From Campylobacteraceae bacterium (GTDB lineage: Bacteria; Campylobacterota; Campylobacteria; Campylobacterales; Campylobacteraceae): a stretch of DNA of 34,224 nucleotides. The notes below the pieces were generated by a model, which had not been told where the DNA came from, searched no databases, and saw only the letters and a program-made list of their open reading frames with translations. The position numbers were made by a program, and so were the translations under genes. How positions within the stretch are numbered: the stretch's first letter is position 1; every line of letters starts with the position of its first letter. The DNA lies in contig JAISXY010000066.1 of assembly GCA_031270285.1 (NCBI GenBank), forward strand, positions 1 to 34,224, in the 5' to 3' direction. Of this stretch, positions 30,786 through 34,224 are shown piece after piece.

Positions 30786-32981
30786 TTATCTCGTTTTATA
30801 CGCATCGTTTAAAGATACAAAATCCAACAGTTTGTACCGTTCTTTAATATTATCTCTTACCTGTTCGGGTCTGATATTTTCAGGAAGTTCTATGACCATT
30901 TTAAAATACTCTACTGCGCCATCTTCGGCTTTGTTTAATTCTATCGTCTGCAAATTTACCTGCATTTTCACCAGAAATGCCAGAAAAGCCGCCAAAGAAC
31001 CGCGTTTATTTTCAATGCTCACAAGCATTTTATACTGTCCGGGCGCATCTCTTGTCCATTTGACAAATATCATAGGCTCTTTTGCTTCTATCAATTTTGC
31101 GGCGCGTTCGCACATTTTATGGTGAACTATCACATCAGCTTTTTTCACAAATCCTATAACATCGTCGCCTCTCTTGGGATGGCAGCAGTAATCAAAAGTA
31201 ACAGAATTTACATTTTGATTTGAGTAAACGACTATATTTTCAAATTTCTGTTTTTTTACCTGATATTTATTGCGGTTCAAAAACGGCAAAATCACTTTTT
31301 CGCCTATCGGATATTTTTTTAAAGCATTTACAACATCTTGCAGATAAACCGAATCCGTTGCGGCTTTGTCTATTTTTTTATCAAGTCTCTCTTTTTTGAG
31401 CCATGTCAAAAGCCTGCTCTCTTTTGTATTGAAAATCCCGAGCAGTATATCTATCGCCACACGATAATTTATATCTCTCACTTTTTGTCTGCATGCCTGC
31501 ATGATGGCCGTTCTTGCCTTGCCTGTTTTTACGCTATTTACCCAACTGCATCTATATATGGGCTCTTCGCTTGTTATTATGCGTACTATATCGCCGTTTT
31601 TAAGCTCTGTTAAAAGCGGCGCTTTTTGTCGGTTTACATAAGCCTCTTTGGCATGAGAGCCTATCTCGGTATGTATCTCATATGCAAAATCCAATACCGT
31701 AGCGCCTCGTGAAAGCGTAAAAATATCGCCTTTCGGAGAAAAAACGGCAATATCTTCACTGTAAAGATAATTGTCTTTTGCAAATTCGTAAAATTCAGCG
31801 GCATTATCGCTCTCATCTTCTTTATTTTTTATCTCATTGAGCCAGTCAAGTTTTGGATTGATGCCGCCTGAGTATTTATATTTCCAGTGAGCCGCAACGC
31901 CAAATTCTGCTACATTGTGCATATCTAAAGTGCGGATTTGCGCCTCAATAATTGATTTATCGTCAAATATTGTTGTATGAATCGTCTGATAACCGTTGTC
32001 TTTCGGTATCGCAATGTAATCTTTGAAACGCGAAATGATGGGATTGAAATATTGGTGTAAAAGTCCCAAAGCCTTATAGCAGTCAAGCGTCTCTTTTGTG
32101 ATAATCCTGATCGCCAAGAGGTCTAAAACCTCCTCAATGCTAATGCCTTTGCGCTGCATTTTGACATATATGGAGTAGTGGTGTTTAATCCTCTTCTCCA
32201 ACTCATAATCATTATCGCTAAAACCGTTTTGCTGCAAAAGTGTATTTATCTTGTCCAAAAATAGATTTAATCTTAATTGAAACTGCTGTTTATGTTCAGT
32301 CAAATACTCGTCTATCTTTTTATATTCTTCGGGCATGATATAGTAAAAGCTGTAATCTTCAAGATAGTTTTTTATAGATGAGATTCCCAATCTATGTGCT
32401 ATTGGTGCGTAAACTACAAGTGTCTCTTCAGCGATTCTTTTTTGCTTGTTGGGAGGAAGAGCGCTTAAAGTTATCATATTGTGAAGTCTGTCGCAAAGTT
32501 TGATAACCAAAACTCTCACATCGCTTATGGAGGCTACAAGCATTTTGCGAAAATTCATAGCCGAACTCATAAGTTTTTCACCTGAGCTTGACGGAGCTAA
32601 TTTATCTTCTCTTATTGTCATGATTTTAGTCAATCCATCTACAAGATTGGCTGCGTCAGAGCCGAATAACTCCTCTATCTTTTTCGTAGTATAAGGCGTA
32701 TCTTCAACCACATCATGCAATAAAGCCGTAATAATCATAGTCTCATCGCCGCCGTATCTTGCTACTATGGCAGATACCAAAATCGGATGCATCACATACG
32801 GTTCGCCACTTTTTCTAAACTGCCCCTCATGTTGTTTTATCGCAATCTCTATCGCTTTTAAGATATTATCCTGTCCTCCTTTAAATTCAGAGAAAAGTAT
32901 CTTTTTCGCTTCATCTATACTATTGCAAGCGCCGATTTTTTTCAACAGATCTTCAAGACTGTCTAATATATTATCGCCCAT
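30786..32981 (-). CDS. spoT: Bifunctional (p)ppGpp synthetase/hydrolase (RelA/SpoT homolog)
   Basis: A 731-residue Rel/SpoT enzyme, the stringent-response regulator. The hydrolase HD domain has ALLHDVVEDT with His-Asp at 89-90. The synthetase domain contains RFKDYIAIPKDNGYQTIHTT near 310, where RFKD is the form seen in bifunctional enzymes (RelA has an acidic EFDD there). The TGS domain (IAVFSPKGDIFTLSRGATVL) and a C-terminal ACT domain (MLVSIENKRGSLAAFLAFLV) follow. It should both make and degrade ppGpp. It is 4 bp after rpoZ; omega-subunit genes commonly precede spoT. Confidence 0.97.
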   Translation of the reverse strand: MGDNILDSLEDLLKKIGACNSIDEAKKILFSEFKGGQDNILKAIEIAIKQHEGQFRKSGEPYVMHPILVSAIVARYGGDETMIITALLHDVVEDTPYTTKKIEELFGSDAANLVDGLTKIMTIREDKLAPSSSGEKLMSSAMNFRKMLVASISDVRVLVIKLCDRLHNMITLSALPPNKQKRIAEETLVVYAPIAHRLGISSIKNYLEDYSFYYIMPEEYKKIDEYLTEHKQQFQLRLNLFLDKINTLLQQNGFSDNDYELEKRIKHHYSIYVKMQRKGISIEEVLDLLAIRIITKETLDCYKALGLLHQYFNPIISRFKDYIAIPKDNGYQTIHTTIFDDKSIIEAQIRTLDMHNVAEFGVAAHWKYKYSGGINPKLDWLNEIKNKEDESDNAAEFYEFAKDNYLYSEDIAVFSPKGDIFTLSRGATVLDFAYEIHTEIGSHAKEAYVNRQKAPLLTELKNGDIVRIITSEEPIYRCSWVNSVKTGKARTAIMQACRQKVRDINYRVAIDILLGIFNTKESRLLTWLKKERLDKKIDKAATDSVYLQDVVNALKKYPIGEKVILPFLNRNKYQVKKQKFENIVVYSNQNVNSVTFDYCCHPKRGDDVIGFVKKADVIVHHKMCERAAKLIEAKEPMIFVKWTRDAPGQYKMLVSIENKRGSLAAFLAFLVKMQVNLQTIELNKAEDGAVEYFKMVIELPENIRPEQVRDNIKERYKLLDFVSLNDAYKTR

Positions 32982-32985
32982 TTTA

Positions 32986-33201
32986 TTATGAAATTTTTTC
33001 CTCTATATTGTCAAGCAATATTTTACCTTCAGCTATTTCCAATAAAGCTATATCAACATATTTTAAGCCCTGTATATTTTCTACAAGCGGTTTTGCGCCG
33101 AGTGATAACTGTTCTGATCTTTTTGAGACAAGTATGGACAGTTTATATCTATCATCGCCGGTAGCTTTTAAAGCCTTTGCTGTTATTTGTTCACTTCTCA
33201 T
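32986..33201 (-). CDS. rpoZ: RNA polymerase omega subunit RpoZ
   Basis: A 71-residue omega subunit that helps assemble the beta' subunit and forms a ppGpp site in some bacteria. The sequence MRSEQITAKALKATGDDRYK and LVSKRSEQLSLGAKPLV is the family core (omega proteins read RFELVxxAAxRAxxLxxGAxPxV). It is short, as in Campylobacter. It lies between pyrH (26 bp upstream) and rel/spoT (4 bp downstream). Confidence 0.92.
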   Translation of the reverse strand: MRSEQITAKALKATGDDRYKLSILVSKRSEQLSLGAKPLVENIQGLKYVDIALLEIAEGKILLDNIEEKIS

Positions 33202-33227
33202 GTTTTGTATCCTTTAAAAAATTTGAT

Positions 33228-33959
<732 letters not shown>

Positions 33960-34051
33960 TTAATTGAGACTATAAAAAACGCGATATTGTACTTAAATAG
34001 TGCTTAAAAAAAGGTGAGAGCCGTTAAAAACGCATATTCACACAGTTTTTA

Positions 34052-34224
34052 TCAATGCAAAAAATGTCTAACGCCCGTAAAATATAAAGCTATTCCATGT
34101 TCGTTAGCCGCTTTTATCACTTCATCGTCTCTTATACTGCCGCCCGGTTCTATTATCGCTTTTACGCCTGCACTTGCCGCCGCATCAATACTGTCCCTGA
34201 AGGGGAAAAACGCTTCTGAAGCAA
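34052..34224 (-). CDS. purH: PurH, bifunctional AICAR transformylase/IMP cyclohydrolase (3' end only)
   Basis: Only the last 57 codons lie in the window. They read [20 protein letters not shown], then [20 protein letters not shown] and [15 protein letters not shown] before TGA. This is the highly conserved C-terminus of PurH, including the FPFRD and [10 protein letters not shown] motifs of the AICAR transformylase domain. It would catalyse the last two steps of IMP synthesis. It is on the same strand as pyrH, upstream of it. Confidence 0.95.
   Translation of the reverse strand, partial: ASEAFFPFRDSIDAAASAGVKAIIEPGGSIRDDEVIKAANEHGIALYFTGVRHFLH

Overview
The window looks like core chromosome of a low-GC Campylobacterota (epsilonproteobacterial) bacterium. 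The evidence is protein similarity and gene order: an XerH-type recombinase instead of XerC/XerD, the run pyrH-rpoZ-rel/spoT-tyrS-NPD oxygenase-amidase that I recall from Campylobacter jejuni, murA close to xerH, pdxJ-pdxA, and promoters carrying a T-rich stretch plus TTTGATATAAT-like -10 boxes. Genus is not decided. No rRNA, tRNA, CRISPR array, intact insertion sequence or prophage was recognised.

Layout. 1-6047: murA (minus strand, 3' end cut by the window edge), then plus-strand genes for a rhomboid protease, a SixA-like phosphatase, a small lipoprotein, XerH, a LysE/RhtB exporter, a 58-aa unknown and the N-end-rule transferase Bpt. The gap before xerH holds a terminator, a displaced copy of the sixA 3' end and two tandem dif-like sequences. 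6078-9637: a minus-strand marR-macA-macB efflux operon. 9829-12245: minus-strand S4 protein-trpD-tsaE-lptB. 12359-13171: doxX and ybgC. 13172-13720: a cluster of extragenic palindromic repeats. 13721-16851: minus-strand ilvB-ilvN-lpxD, divergent from pdxJ-pdxA (17082-18805). 18824-22788: minus-strand trmN-ykgJ-TPR-trpC-CDF, tightly packed. 22955-25827: aspS-adk-ppa. 25828-26903: a 1.1-kb non-coding stretch with a second repeat cluster. 26904-33947: minus-strand pyrH-rpoZ-rel/spoT-tyrS-NPD-amiC. 34052-34224: the 3' end of purH.

Functions. The window is mostly housekeeping: envelope building (murA, lptB, lpxD, amiC), translation and tRNA modification (aspS, tyrS, trmN, tsaE), nucleotides and energy (adk, ppa, pyrH, purH), amino acids (ilvBN, trpC, trpD), vitamin B6 (pdxJA), stringent response (rel/spoT with rpoZ) and export (macAB, RhtB, CDF).

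The least ordinary parts are: (i) tandem dif-like sites upstream of xerH, next to a duplicated sixA tail and an added lipoprotein gene, which suggests a recombination-prone locus; (ii) a family of 26-bp palindromic repeats (dRS3-like) in two intergenic regions, including two copies of a MITE-like composite about 100-120 bp long; (iii) two genes, ykgJ and amiC, that seem to lack ATG/GTG/TTG starts and probably initiate at CTG and ATC behind good Shine-Dalgarno sequences, so both are absent or truncated in the ORF track. All family assignments come from motif reading and memory; no searches were run.
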